Part shown: one piece after another, positions 12,247 to 21,650 of the stretch
Position numbering within the stretch: position 1 is the stretch's first letter
Layout: every line of letters starts with the position of its first letter
Assembly: GCA_026008535.1 (NCBI GenBank)
Contig: BRKX01000014.1
Location: forward strand, 54,485,006 to 54,549,005
Direction: 5' to 3'
Origin: Perilla frutescens
Lineage: Eukaryota > Streptophyta > Magnoliopsida > Lamiales > Lamiaceae
DNA length: 64,000 bases
Position numbers and translations under genes: made by a program
The notes under the pieces: model-generated
Database searches by the model: none
Seen by the model: the letters and a program-made list of their open reading frames with translations, nothing else
Told to the model about the DNA's origin: nothing

Positions 12247-12663
12247 ATGGCTTCGAAACAAATGCCAACGAGCCCGGGGTCCGATAGTGATGAGAGGAAG
12301 AGGAAGCGGAAGCTGTCTAATCGTGAATCAGCGCGCAGGTCTCGGATGAGGAAGCAGCAACGCATGGACGAGCTGATTGGAGAAGTGGGCCAGATGCAGG
12401 AGGAGAACAAGAAGCTGAGTCAGATGATCGATGCTACTACTCAGCTGCATGTAAACGTCGCCTCCAGCAATGATGTGCTGAGGGCTCAGGTGGCTGAGCT
12501 TACTGACCGCCTCAGGTCGCTCAATTCTGTGCTTCAGATTGCCTCTGAGGTGAGCGGCCTCGTGGTTGACATTCCAGAAATCCCGGATACATTGCTCGAG
12601 CCGTGGCAGCTGCCTTGCCCGATTCAGCCCGTCCATGCTTCTGTTGATATGTTCCAATGCTGA
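12247..12663 (+). CDS. Group S1 bZIP transcription factor, bZIP53-like
   Basis: Single-exon 138-aa protein. The basic region at residues 16-36 holds the N-x7-R core (Asn25 to Arg33 in NRESARRSR), followed by a long leucine zipper from about residue 43 to 97. The segment LRAQVAELTDRLRSLNSVL and the C-terminus (DIPEIPDTLLEPW, then MFQC) match Arabidopsis bZIP53 much better than bZIP2, 11 or 44. Such factors dimerise with group C bZIPs, bind ACGT-containing sites and reprogram amino-acid and carbon metabolism under low energy or in seeds. The leader has an intron and the sucrose-control uORF, so translational repression by sucrose is expected. The start is the first AUG of this frame after the uORFs. 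CP12 lies downstream in convergent orientation. Confidence 0.95.
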   Translation: MASKQMPTSPGSDSDERKRKRKLSNRESARRSRMRKQQRMDELIGEVGQMQEENKKLSQMIDATTQLHVNVASSNDVLRAQVAELTDRLRSLNSVLQIASEVSGLVVDIPEIPDTLLEPWQLPCPIQPVHASVDMFQC

Positions 12664-12924
12664 AATGGTGGTGGTGGTGGTGGGAGTTTTTTATGATGAA
12701 TATTGATGGTTGTGCTCTGTTTTGTATCTTAGCATTAGGAGTAGTCTCGTAATTTAGTTTGTTTATGTTTGTCCTAAAATTGTTGTTGCAGTAAAGATTA
12801 GGTTACCGTGGGATTTGCTCATTTGCACCTATTCTTATGAATTTTTATCAAATTGAAGTTCTTCTTGTTGATGCTATTAATGGTTTATGAAGCTGAAAGA
12901 TCTGATCATGTTCGATTTTGTTCT

Positions 12925-13317
12925 ATATGATAGTGCTTATGATTCCTGACTTAACTCATTGCAAGAAGGGCTTCAAATTTCTTGTTTTTGTGTTGTCAGA
13001 TTTCTACTTGAGAGATGATATATAAACTTGAGTAATTGACTTCATTGCTCCAGCTTTTTTCACCTGCGTTTGCCTTGTCTATGTGCATTGCCTGATCTGT
13101 TTGGTTAAGTCATGCATCTATATGATTGTGCTTATGATGCCTGATTAACTCATTGTGAGAAGGGCTTCAAATTTCTTGTTTTGTGTTGTTAGATTTCTAA
13201 TTTGGAGATGATATATAAACTTGAGTAATTGACTTCATTGCTCCATCTATTTTCACTTGTGTTTGCCTTGTCTATGTGCATTGCCTGATCTGTTAGGTTA
13301 AATCATGCATCTATATG
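12925..13317. repeat. Tandem duplication of about 195 bp between bZIP and CP12
   Basis: Two copies, about 12925-13118 and 13119-13317, share long blocks such as gagatgatatataaacttga and gtctatgtgcattgcctgat with a few substitutions and small indels. The DNA is non-coding and lies between the convergent 3' ends of the bZIP and CP12 genes. Confidence 0.88.
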
Positions 13318-13456
13318 GAGTTAAATGTTTAAAGATAGATTGAATAGATTACTCTAGCATTCAGACATCCCAAATCTTGTTTTTTGTTTCATACATTAGT
13401 ACAAGGGCCTTAACTAATTGTACAACATAGTGAAGCACAGGAAGCAGCATGATAGG

Positions 13457-13834
13457 TTAGTTATCATAAGTTCTGCACTCATCTGTCTCTGGATTATCCT
13501 TGCAGTAGTTCTCCAATGGATCAGCTCCCTTCTGCCTGTCCCTCGCATGGCTGGCCGCCGCGCTCAGCTCCTCCACCTCGTCCCACGCGGCCTTGCATTC
13601 GCCGCTGACGGGGTCCTCCGAGCAGGCCTCCTGAGCATTCTTGATGCTCTCCTCCACCTTCCCCGATAGCTTATCGGGGGCGGCTGCCGCCGGCCGGACG
13701 TGCATCCGGCGGGCGGTGCACCTTCTCCATGGGGTGTTTGGGAGTGAGAGTTTGATGGGGTGAGGCTTTGATGAATCTGATGCTTTGGCAAAGATTTTTG
13801 GGGTGTTGATGCTCTTTCCAGATATTGCAGCCAT
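13457..13834 (-). CDS. CP12: CP12, chloroplast Calvin-cycle regulator
   Basis: Single-exon 125-aa protein, typical for plant CP12. Residues 1 to about 48 are a Ser/Arg-rich plastid transit peptide. The mature part has the two cysteine pairs of the family: Cys71/Cys80 in EACSEDPVSGEC and Cys111/Cys120 in YCKDNPETDEC. It also has the conserved AAWDEVEELSAAASHARDR helix and the C-terminal ETDECRTYDN that inserts into the GAPDH active site. In darkness the oxidised, disulfide-bonded protein holds GAPDH and phosphoribulokinase in an inactive complex in the stroma; thioredoxin reduction in light releases them. All four cysteines are present, so redox control should be intact. The promoter side (above 13834) has a G-box and an I-box. 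Confidence 0.96.
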   Translation of the reverse strand: MAAISGKSINTPKIFAKASDSSKPHPIKLSLPNTPWRRCTARRMHVRPAAAAPDKLSGKVEESIKNAQEACSEDPVSGECKAAWDEVEELSAAASHARDRQKGADPLENYCKDNPETDECRTYDN

Positions 13835-13991
13835 TGCAAGATTTGGTAAGTGCTACAATTGTTGTACAATTGGAACAAAATTGCAATGATCTTGAGATAT
13901 AAAAAAAAATGTTTGATATTTGAGTAAGATGGGATCATATGAAGATTGGAGTATATAATTGGGATATTGGTGGAATTGTGGACACTAATTT

Positions 13992-14027
13992 CTTATCATC
14001 TATGCACCAATCCTAGGCTTCCACGTG
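13992..14027 (-). promoter_or_regulatory. I-box and G-box pair upstream of CP12
   Basis: The plus-strand sequence cttatc (13992-13997) is an I-box core GATAAG on the gene strand, and cacgtg (14022-14027) is a G-box. They lie about 160-190 bp upstream of the CP12 AUG. G-box plus I-box pairs are the classic light-response unit of photosynthetic genes. A TATA-like stretch lies at 13952-13959. Confidence 0.55.
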
Positions 14028-15061
14028 ACTCTTATTATTAGAAGATATTATAAATATAAAAGTATCTTTTAATGGTTAGTTTTCTTACCTAACTTTGGCA
14101 ATTCACGGGTGCATTTTTTCTAATGGTGAACAAATGGGAAATTAGAAGTTTGTATTTCAGATTTGATTTCAAATAATTTGAACCCTTCCCTTTCATCTAA
14201 TTTACACGTTGTGTTGTGACTTGTCATGCATATTTCAGTCATGAATCATGATTGCGACAGTTGAAATCCTCTATTGCACGTTTGGTGTTACATGTTTGAT
14301 TTGTTTTAGTTTTTTTCAATTTTTTTTTTCAATTTCAGTTTCTTATGCTTTTGTTTAATTTTACTCATATTGTTTAGCATTCATCTTACCCAATCAGAAT
14401 GTATTATAATTTTTTGGTATCTAATTTTCATTTTTTAGTTATTAATTAATTATTTTCAAAATTAAATACTAAAAAATTATATTAACTTGTAGTTGGATAG
14501 GATGAACCCCATATAAAAGTGTAAAATTAGACTAAAGATTAATAAATTGAAACCAAAGAAAAAAAATGAAATATTTTTTAAAATAACAAGTATGCAATAG
14601 ACGATTTCATATGATATGATCCTTATTGGACAAAATTAATTATGCAATTAAATTTTAACAATAATTAATTATGAAATAAGCTAAGTATAAGATAATAAGT
14701 TGTAGAGAAGCACCTGTGTGCACTGGGTGCATCATTAGGCGCATTGACCGGATCAACGCTGGAAAACGCATGTTGACCCAGTCAACTCCAAAAAAAAAAA
14801 ATGCTTCAAAATCAGTATCAAGACTAAACAGTATAACTCAAAAGCCCAAAAGTATCGGCCAAAATAAATAAATAAAAAATCCTCAAAATCAGTATTAACC
14901 GATAATAAAAAGTATCACTCAAAATTCAAAAAACATCATCTGTATCTTTTTACTATTTTTCTTTTTTCCGAGTTGACCCGTATTTGACCCGTTCAAACAC
15001 GTTGATTGTCTATAAGCTTATATACATCTAGTGCATGTAAAATTTTGCCTAAATTTATAAT
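14028..15061. other. Intergenic DNA upstream of CP12
   Basis: AT-rich sequence with short tracts. The block at about 14700-15040 has inverted pieces (tgttgacccagtcaactcc against gagttgacccgtatttgacc) that suggest a decayed MITE. No gene or RNA is recognised. Confidence 0.4.
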
Positions 15062-15412
15062 TAGGGCTGAAAATCAAACCAAATAGCTCGATAGTCGGAT
15101 CATATTCGTTCGTTAAAAGTTCGTTCGAGCTCGATTCGATAAGCATATCAAACAAGTTTGAACATAATTTTATGTTCGATAAAATTTAAAGCTCGGCTCG
15201 AACTCGAGCTCGATAAGTAAAAAATGAGTAAGCATGTGTAAAAATATCAAACTACTCGAGCTCGACTCGTGTTCGGCTCGATTCAAACTTATTTGAGCTC
15301 GACTCGATAGATAATCAAACAAGTTCAAATATAAATTTTAAAGCTCGATATCATTTCAAACAAATTTGAACATACGTGTGTTCGGGCTCGGCTCGACTCA
15401 TTTACACCCCTA
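15062..15412. mobile_element. Non-autonomous hAT element, copy 1
   Basis: The 351-bp element starts tagggctg and ends acaccccta, flanked by a perfect 8-bp duplication tttataat (15054-15061 and 15413-15420). The body is rich in gagctcg and ctcgactcg motifs. The 8-bp target site and TAGGG-type ends fit the hAT superfamily. A second copy with its own duplication lies at 18384-18712. Confidence 0.9.
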
Positions 15413-15509
15413 TTTATAATATAATGGAATATGGATGTAGCTAAAGGAGGGCAACTTCCAATATGGACAAAGGATTGGATGCAATATGTATTTCCTGTGC
15501 ATGAACAAA

Positions 15510-15569
<60 letters not shown>
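15510..15569. repeat. (TA)n microsatellite
   Basis: About 30 uninterrupted TA units upstream of the exon at 15733. Short open frames reading YIYIYI on either strand here are artefacts of the repeat. Confidence 0.97.
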
Positions 15570-15572
<3 letters not shown>

Positions 15573-15732
15573 ATTCTTTTCTTTGCCCTCAAACAACGTT
15601 AATTTTAACTTCCAACTGCAACAATTATTAATACTAGCTAGTATAATATGGTACCAATTGATTAACGTTTCAATTTTTATTTTTATTTTTATTTTTATTT
15701 TTATTTTGAGGGATCGACGATCGAGATCATTA

Positions 15733-17572
15733 ATGCAGCTGCTCTCCTCCGTTGCCGGAATTCTTCTCCTCAGCTTCGCCGGTAATTATTATTTCGTGCC
15801 AGAAAACATTACGAAACACCAACTTAAATTCTCACTCATTTAATTTTGGTTTAATTTTTCACACACGCTTAACAATTTTACAATTAGAATTACGTTTTTC
15901 ACAATTTCAAATAAAATTAAATGTGTTGTTTGAAATCAATTAATGAATCGACGATGTTTAAAATGCGTGTGAATAGTGTTGTAGTCGTAAACATTATTAA
16001 ATTTATGTTGTTACAAGTACCTTTTTTTAAAATTAAATTCTTAATTAAGTAATTAATTTCTATTATAAGCTAGCTTCCATTTTATTTGTTGTCAATATAA
16101 TATTTTTCTTAATTAAGACAACCATTTACATATAAGGGTTTATTACTATCAAATATACAAATTTTGATATAATTTGTATAATTTAATTCCCAATGTTTGA
16201 AGATTTAATAAAAATAACACAACGTTTTAATAATTACAATTTAATTCCCAACATTTCGATATTCTAACAGAAATAACCTAACGTTTAATATTAACAATTT
16301 AATTCTCAACGTTTGAACATTTTAACATAAATAACCCCATAATTTAGGCAAAAAAAAACCATTTTGGTCATTTTTTCCGGCAAAAATATTAGTCTGTTAT
16401 ATGGGTTTCTAGCTCACTTGAGAGTAAATGTGATTGAAATCGACCAAAATGATTTTTTCGTCTAAATTATCGGGTCATTTTTATTAAAATGTTCAAACGT
16501 TGTGAATTAAATTGTTAATATTAAAGGTTGGATTATTTTTGTTAAAATATCCAAACGTTGGGAATTAAATTGTTATTATTAAAACGTTAGGTTATTTTTG
16601 TTAAAACCTTCAAACGTTGAGAATTAAATTATAATTTGCCCTTATAATTAAAACTCAAACCTGCATTTTTTTGCAAAATAGATACCCCATATTTTTCAAC
16701 GAAGCAAAATTGGATATATAACATGAAATATTGTAAAAAATTACATAATTTGAATTTCAACGATACAATAAAGATTTGTATGAAATATGGTGTTTGATTT
16801 TCATATTATTGCAAATTGTGTCTATTTTGCAAAAAACTGTAAGTTTGTGTTTCGAACGCAATATTTCAAAATTTACATCTAAATTACAAATTATATCAAA
16901 GTTTACGTATTTAATAGTGATTAACCCTGCATGCATATATATATACATATACACACACACACAAAATGTAATAACATACGTACAGCTGAGAAATGCCGGG
17001 AGCTCGCCGGAGAAGAAGAAGAGTATTCATGGAGAAATCGAAATCGAGGAGAGAGATTCACATTCACGGACTGCTTCGACATGAAATTGGGCACCGCCGC
17101 ATGCGTGATCAAGGAAATAATCAAGCTCTACCTCTACTACATCAGAGCCATCCACATCCACAAAGTCAGATCCGAGGCGGCGCAGAGATCACTCGCGGCG
17201 GACTTGTCCGACAAGCAGGATTTCGACGCCGCGGTGGCGGCGGCGCGTGAGGAAGGAGAGGCCGCCGCGAGACGCGCGAAGCGGCACTGGAGGCACGTGA
17301 TGGGGCCGGTGCTATCCGCCGGCTGGGATCTGTTCGAAACCTTGTACGTCGGCGGCGGCGCGGCGGAGGCAGTTGTTCGCAGCGCCGGGACTTTGGTCGG
17401 AGCTTACGGCGGCGGGATCGCCGGAGAGGGGAGAATGGGGTGGGTGGGGTTCGTCGCCGGGAGCCAGGTGGGGAGCTGGGCGGGAGGGAGGGTTGGGCTG
17501 ATGGTGTTTGATGTGTGGAATGGTGTTCGGTTTTTTCTTCATCGTTTGCGTGTTTTCGAATACGGTGTATAA
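15733..17572 (+). CDS. Plant protein of unknown function with signal-like N-terminus (2 exons)
   Basis: Exon 1 15733-15781 (MQLLSSVAGILLLSFA plus one base), intron 15782-16985 (ggtaatt donor, acgtacag acceptor), exon 2 16986-17572; 211 aa. The N-terminus looks like a signal peptide or membrane anchor. Next come a charged stretch (25-40), a Cys-bearing segment FTDCFDMKLGTAACVIKE (43-60), a long Ala/Glu/Arg-rich helix (76-120), and a glycine-rich hydrophobic region (about 124-195) with GTLVGAYGGG, GSQVGSWAGG and RVGLMVFDVWNGV. That last pattern recalls small uncharacterised plant proteins I have seen, but I cannot name a family. The glycine spacing could pack in membranes. Exon 1 is short, so the model depends on the splice reading. 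The intron holds a hairpin MITE, and a second copy lies just 3' of the gene. Confidence 0.7.
16179..16632. mobile_element. Hairpin MITE with internal subrepeats, copy A
   Basis: The element folds on itself: the left arm repeats tttaattcccaacgtttgaa-like units about every 60 bp and the right arm carries their inverted complements (ttcaaacgttgagaattaaa). The centre contains ggtcatttttt and ctcacttgagag. It lies in the intron of the 15733-17572 gene. Related copies are at 17714-18136 and 24238-24942. Confidence 0.85.
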
Positions 17573-17713
17573 AGTCGAGAAAGGGTTAATTGTCGTAAAA
17601 ATCATTATATTACATATATTTTTATGATTTGATTGTGTTTTTATAGTTTAATAGTTGATTTTTAATTTTCATGTACGATATATTGATCTCGAGCGCTAAA
17701 GAAAAAAGACACC

Positions 17714-18136
17714 TTATAATTTAATTCTCGATATTTGAAGGTTTTAATAAAAATAATCTAGCGTTTTAATAATAACAATTTAATTCCCAACGTTTGGATA
17801 TTCTAACAAAAATAACTCAACGTTTAATATTAAAAATTTTAATTTCCAACGTTTGAAAATTTTAACAAAAATGATCCAATATTTTAGGCTAAAAAAACTA
17901 TTTCGGTCGATTTCAATCACATTATTCTTAAGTGAACTGGAGACTCATATGACGGACTAACATTTTTACCGAAAAATGACCAAAATAGTTTTTTCACCTA
18001 AATTATCGGGTCATTTCTATTAAAATGTTTAAACATTGAGAATTTAACTGTTAATATTAAATGTTAAGTTATTTCTATTAGAATATTCAAACGTTTGAAA
18101 TTAAATTATAATTATTAAAATATTAAGTTATTGAAT
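17714..18136. mobile_element. Hairpin MITE with internal subrepeats, copy B
   Basis: Same family as copy A, in the same orientation: ataatttaattctcgatatt on the left, inverted units on the right, and the same central ggtcgatttcaatcacatt block. The right end appears shortened. Confidence 0.8.
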
Positions 18137-18383
18137 TGTAGAAATGGTTACAGATTGCGAATTCGTTTGCAATTAATCAAATGTATATAATTGGTGATTG
18201 TACAAATGTATTATTGCATTGGTTTCATTCCATACACGATACATACAATTATTACACATGGCATGTATATTCGAAAAAAAAATATCAAAATATTAAAAAA
18301 GCTTTGGTTGCAAGTGGATGGAAGAATTTGAGGTATATGCATTTGGGAAAGGTTTTGACAACTTGTCTAGTATGATTTGTAAG

Positions 18384-18712
18384 TAGGGCTCAAACTCGAA
18401 CCAAATAGCTCGATATTCGATCCGTGTTCATTCGTTAAAAGTTTATTTGAGCTCGATTCGATGATCATATTAAAAAAGTTTGAACATAATTTTGTGTTTG
18501 ATAAAATTTAAAGCTCGTCTCAAACTCGAGCTGGATAAGTAAAAAATTAGCAAACATGAGGTCAACTAGTATTCATCTCGATTGAAACTCGTTTGAGCTC
18601 GACTCGATAGATAATCCAACAAGCTCGAACATAAATATTAAAACTCAATATCATTTCAAACAAGCTTGAATGTATATATGTCCGAGCTCGACTTGACTCA
18701 TTTACAGCCCTA
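18384..18712. mobile_element. Non-autonomous hAT element, copy 2
   Basis: The 329-bp element starts tagggct and ends acagcccta, flanked by a perfect 8-bp duplication tttgtaag (18376-18383 and 18713-18720). The body is close to that of copy 1 at 15062-15412, with shared blocks such as accaaatagctcgata and actcgatagataat. Confidence 0.92.
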
Positions 18713-18726
18713 TTTGTAAGATTAAA

Positions 18727-19321
18727 TATGGTAAATTACACTTTCATATTTATATTTTATTTTTTTGTTTGCTCAATTTTTCAAAATTAATAAAACAGTA
18801 GTCATTTTTTCAAAAAAATTACAAATCTAAGATTTGATCAATTTTACAACTAGAAAATCATACGCAATTATATTTTAATATTTCTATTTCCACAGTAGCG
18901 TAAAAAAAAACTCCTCCAATCAATAAATATTAAAATACAATCAATTAGGCATGATTTATAGCCGTAAAATTAATCAAATGTTATACTTGCAAAATTTGGA
19001 TAAATTACACTTTGATATCTACATTTCGAGTACTTTTTTCAAAATTAACAAAACAGTACTCACTTTTTCAAAAAAATTGCAAATATACGGCCCACAAATC
19101 GTACGTAATGATTATATTTTAATATTTATATTTCTCTTACCGTGCAAACAAATCCCTCTAATGAAGAAATATTAAAATACATTAATTACATATAGTCTGT
19201 GACCGTAAAATTGATTAAATGTTATATTAAAAAAAGTGGATACTATTTTATTAATTTTTAAAAAAGTAAACTATTATTTAAAAAGAACCCAAAATGTAAA
19301 TATCAAAATATAATTTATTCG
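18727..19321. mobile_element. Tandem pair of TTTGATA-end elements
   Basis: Two left ends (ggtaaattacactttcatat at about 18729 and ggataaattacactttgata at about 19005) precede similar interiors. Only the second has a complete right end (aatatcaaaatataatttat near 19318). This looks like one full element (19003-19321) beside a copy lacking its right arm. Their ends match the element at 9236-9623. Confidence 0.65.
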
Positions 19322-19591
19322 GTTAAAAACTAGTGCCTCCTCTCTCTCTCTCTCTCTCAAAATTAACAGCAAGCTTGTGACAAACACTTAAAAAAAAGCT
19401 TGTGACAAACACTTAAAAAAATTGGATTGAACCTCTATTATTAAAGAATCAAATAGAGCCATAGATTTTGCAACCACTCTCACTTTTTTTCTTGTTAAAG
19501 AATCACACAACATCTTCAATTCTTTCAACAAATTAAAATGAAATGATCAATATGGACAAAGCTAGAATCACATCTCATCTTCTTCCAACTT
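19322..19591. repeat. CT-rich tract and short direct repeat 3' of the GRAS gene
   Basis: A (CT)n run at about 19337-19358 is followed by agcttgtgacaaacacttaa twice (about 19370-19420). The rest is likely 3' UTR of the GRAS gene, read on the minus strand. Confidence 0.6.
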
Positions 19592-21175
19592 CTACAAAAA
19601 CTTCCAAACTGTAAGAGACTGAATTGGTGTCCCTTTCCATCCAACAATCAAACCCTTCCCATCAAATTCAAGATTGCAACACCCCCCTTTCCCAAATTGT
19701 TCCACCACCAATCTCGCTTGATATCTAGACGATTCACTCAGCTCCGTCTCCACCATCCCGAACCTCCTAAAATACTCCCTCCAAACACGAACCCTCACGT
19801 TCCTCGTGACCCTCTCCCGTCCCTCGGATGCCACTATGTTCACGATCCCTTCCCCGAAGAACCTCCCCTCGAGGATCTTTCTGTACTCGTTCCCCCTCTC
19901 CATACACTCGTCCAAGCAGTCAAAATACGCGGTGTAAAACAACAAGGCCTCGGTGAATCTATCTATGAATGAGGGTGAGTTGTGGTTCGCCTCAACCTCA
20001 CTCACCACCATTATAGCCGGCTTCATCCTCGCTATCCCTCTCATCACGCTCTCTAGGGCTTCCGGCCTTGCTATCATGGACCGTAGCATCATGAACGAGT
20101 ACACTGCAACGGTCTCATCACCTTCAACCCGGATCACATCATCAACGAACAATGCAGCCATTTCCTTCACATAAACAGCCTCAAACAAGAAGGGCAGGTT
20201 CAGAGACAGAGCAAAGCTCTGCAGTCTCTTCCCCGTCTCCTCCACATAGACCTGATCACTTGTCCCAACTGCAGTTATCTTGAGGCGCTGCAACGAGCTG
20301 CAATCCACGAGCCCTTGCATCAGAGCCGTCCATTGAATCCCACTTCTGATCTGCAGATCAATCACATGAATCTTCCTACTAACTCTCACTTCCTCTATCA
20401 GGGCTTGCATTGCTGCAAACTGCGCGACCTGGCCAAACGGCAGCTGCTGGTGTGAGGCCAAGAACGCGTTGTTTGTTCCCAATGCAAGCCCTGCATGATC
20501 TTGATCTCTCTCTACTCGGCTTTTCTTGATTGGCATCTCCACACCACATTCTCTGCATATCCTCTGCTCGAGGGCTGCAGAGAAGTGGAGGCCAAGGCGC
20601 TGCACGGGGCTGCCCGATGCAGACGCCATCCGGTGGCAGCGGGAGACGAGGCTAGCCGCTGCAGAGAACTGTCTGGTGCTGACGTTCTCTGCAGCGGTTA
20701 GGAGAGTGTGGATGATGTCCACGTCTCTCTCGTCGTCGGAGCAGAGGCCGGAAATCGAGGAGCCGTAAGGGTGGATGAGCATCGAAACGCCGTCGACTCT
20801 GTTGGTGGAGAACTGGATGAACTTCTCCCCTGCAACCATCAAGATTTCCTCCATTGATAATCTCTGATCACAACCGTTGATGCTGCTGCTGCTCGTTATC
20901 GTCTTCGTATGATCTTCTTCTTCTTCTTCTTCTCCTGGCTTTCTCATTAATCCCTTACCATAACTGTTCAAGAGATCCAATGATGTAAGAGAATACGATG
21001 ATGATGAAGAACTCTGCTTCTCCACACCATTTTCTTGTCCGAACAAGGAGGAAAACAACTCCATCAACCCCATTTCTTCCATATCTCCATGATCACGATC
21101 ACGATGATCATGATCGTGATCGTGATCATGATCACCCTCGTTCAATTGGAACGAGGGGAAGGCGATATTCGTCAT
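19592..21175 (-). CDS. GRAS-family transcriptional regulator, RGL1-like without DELLA motif
   Basis: Single-exon 527-aa protein. The GRAS domain runs from about residue 150 to 526: a leucine-rich repeat region starting DVDIIHTLLTAAENVS, the VHIID-type core IHVIDLQ at 269-275, a second leucine-rich region with VRVEGDETVAVYSFMML-like text, a PFYRE-type block near 415-450 (RFFGEGIVNIVASEG), and the SAW end GWKGTPIQSLTVWKF at 512-526. The N-terminus lacks DELLA and TVHYNP motifs. Instead it has a His/Asp tract (residues 14-31), a poly-Ser run and a poly-Glu run. GRAS proteins act in the nucleus through partner transcription factors. The protein resembles sequences labelled DELLA RGL1-like in asterids, but without the DELLA motif gibberellin-triggered turnover is not expected. 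The function is otherwise unknown. Confidence 0.9.
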   Translation of the reverse strand: MTNIAFPSFQLNEGDHDHDHDHDHRDRDHGDMEEMGLMELFSSLFGQENGVEKQSSSSSSYSLTSLDLLNSYGKGLMRKPGEEEEEEDHTKTITSSSSINGCDQRLSMEEILMVAGEKFIQFSTNRVDGVSMLIHPYGSSISGLCSDDERDVDIIHTLLTAAENVSTRQFSAAASLVSRCHRMASASGSPVQRLGLHFSAALEQRICRECGVEMPIKKSRVERDQDHAGLALGTNNAFLASHQQLPFGQVAQFAAMQALIEEVRVSRKIHVIDLQIRSGIQWTALMQGLVDCSSLQRLKITAVGTSDQVYVEETGKRLQSFALSLNLPFLFEAVYVKEMAALFVDDVIRVEGDETVAVYSFMMLRSMIARPEALESVMRGIARMKPAIMVVSEVEANHNSPSFIDRFTEALLFYTAYFDCLDECMERGNEYRKILEGRFFGEGIVNIVASEGRERVTRNVRVRVWREYFRRFGMVETELSESSRYQARLVVEQFGKGGCCNLEFDGKGLIVGWKGTPIQSLTVWKFL

Positions 21176-21491
21176 TAGCCCTTCAAGATTGAGCTTGATT
21201 AGTGTTCTCTATGTTATGAACAATCAAGGAGAGAAGAAGTAAAGAGGAAAACGAAGATTTTGGTATTTTTCTTGTAAACTTTGATGAGATGAAGAAACTA
21301 ATTAAGACAGCCTATATTCATTTTTTTTTTAAAAAGGGATGATTGATTAATGTATAGGAGTATTATTTAATTATTGAACACTAATTAAGCCGGTGATGAG
21401 ATTAAAGAAATTGATGAATTGACATTTAGAGTAGTAGGGACAAACAGAAGCATACAAGGAAATGAATCCATAGCTTAAGACATATATATAT

Positions 21492-21650
21492 ACACACACT
21501 ATATATGAATATGATGTAAGAATATATTATTGTAGAAATTAAAACTGTTGGTGGTAATTTATACACACAGATATGTATACACACACACTATATATGAATA
21601 TGATGTAAGAATATATTATTGTAGAAATTAAATCTGTTGTTGGTAATTTA
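21492..21650. repeat. Tandem duplication, unit about 89 bp, upstream of GRAS
   Basis: The block acacacactatatatgaata through ggtaattta occurs at 21492-21561 and 21581-21650 with two mismatches. It lies about 320-475 bp upstream of the GRAS start. Confidence 0.85.

Noticed and set aside
15410..15631. Open frames reading YIYIYIYI on both strands
   Set aside because: They are translations of the (TA)n microsatellite at 15510-15569 and have no homology.
20495..20768. Plus-strand frames opposite the GRAS gene
   Set aside because: They are antisense to a well-supported GRAS domain and have no homology of their own.
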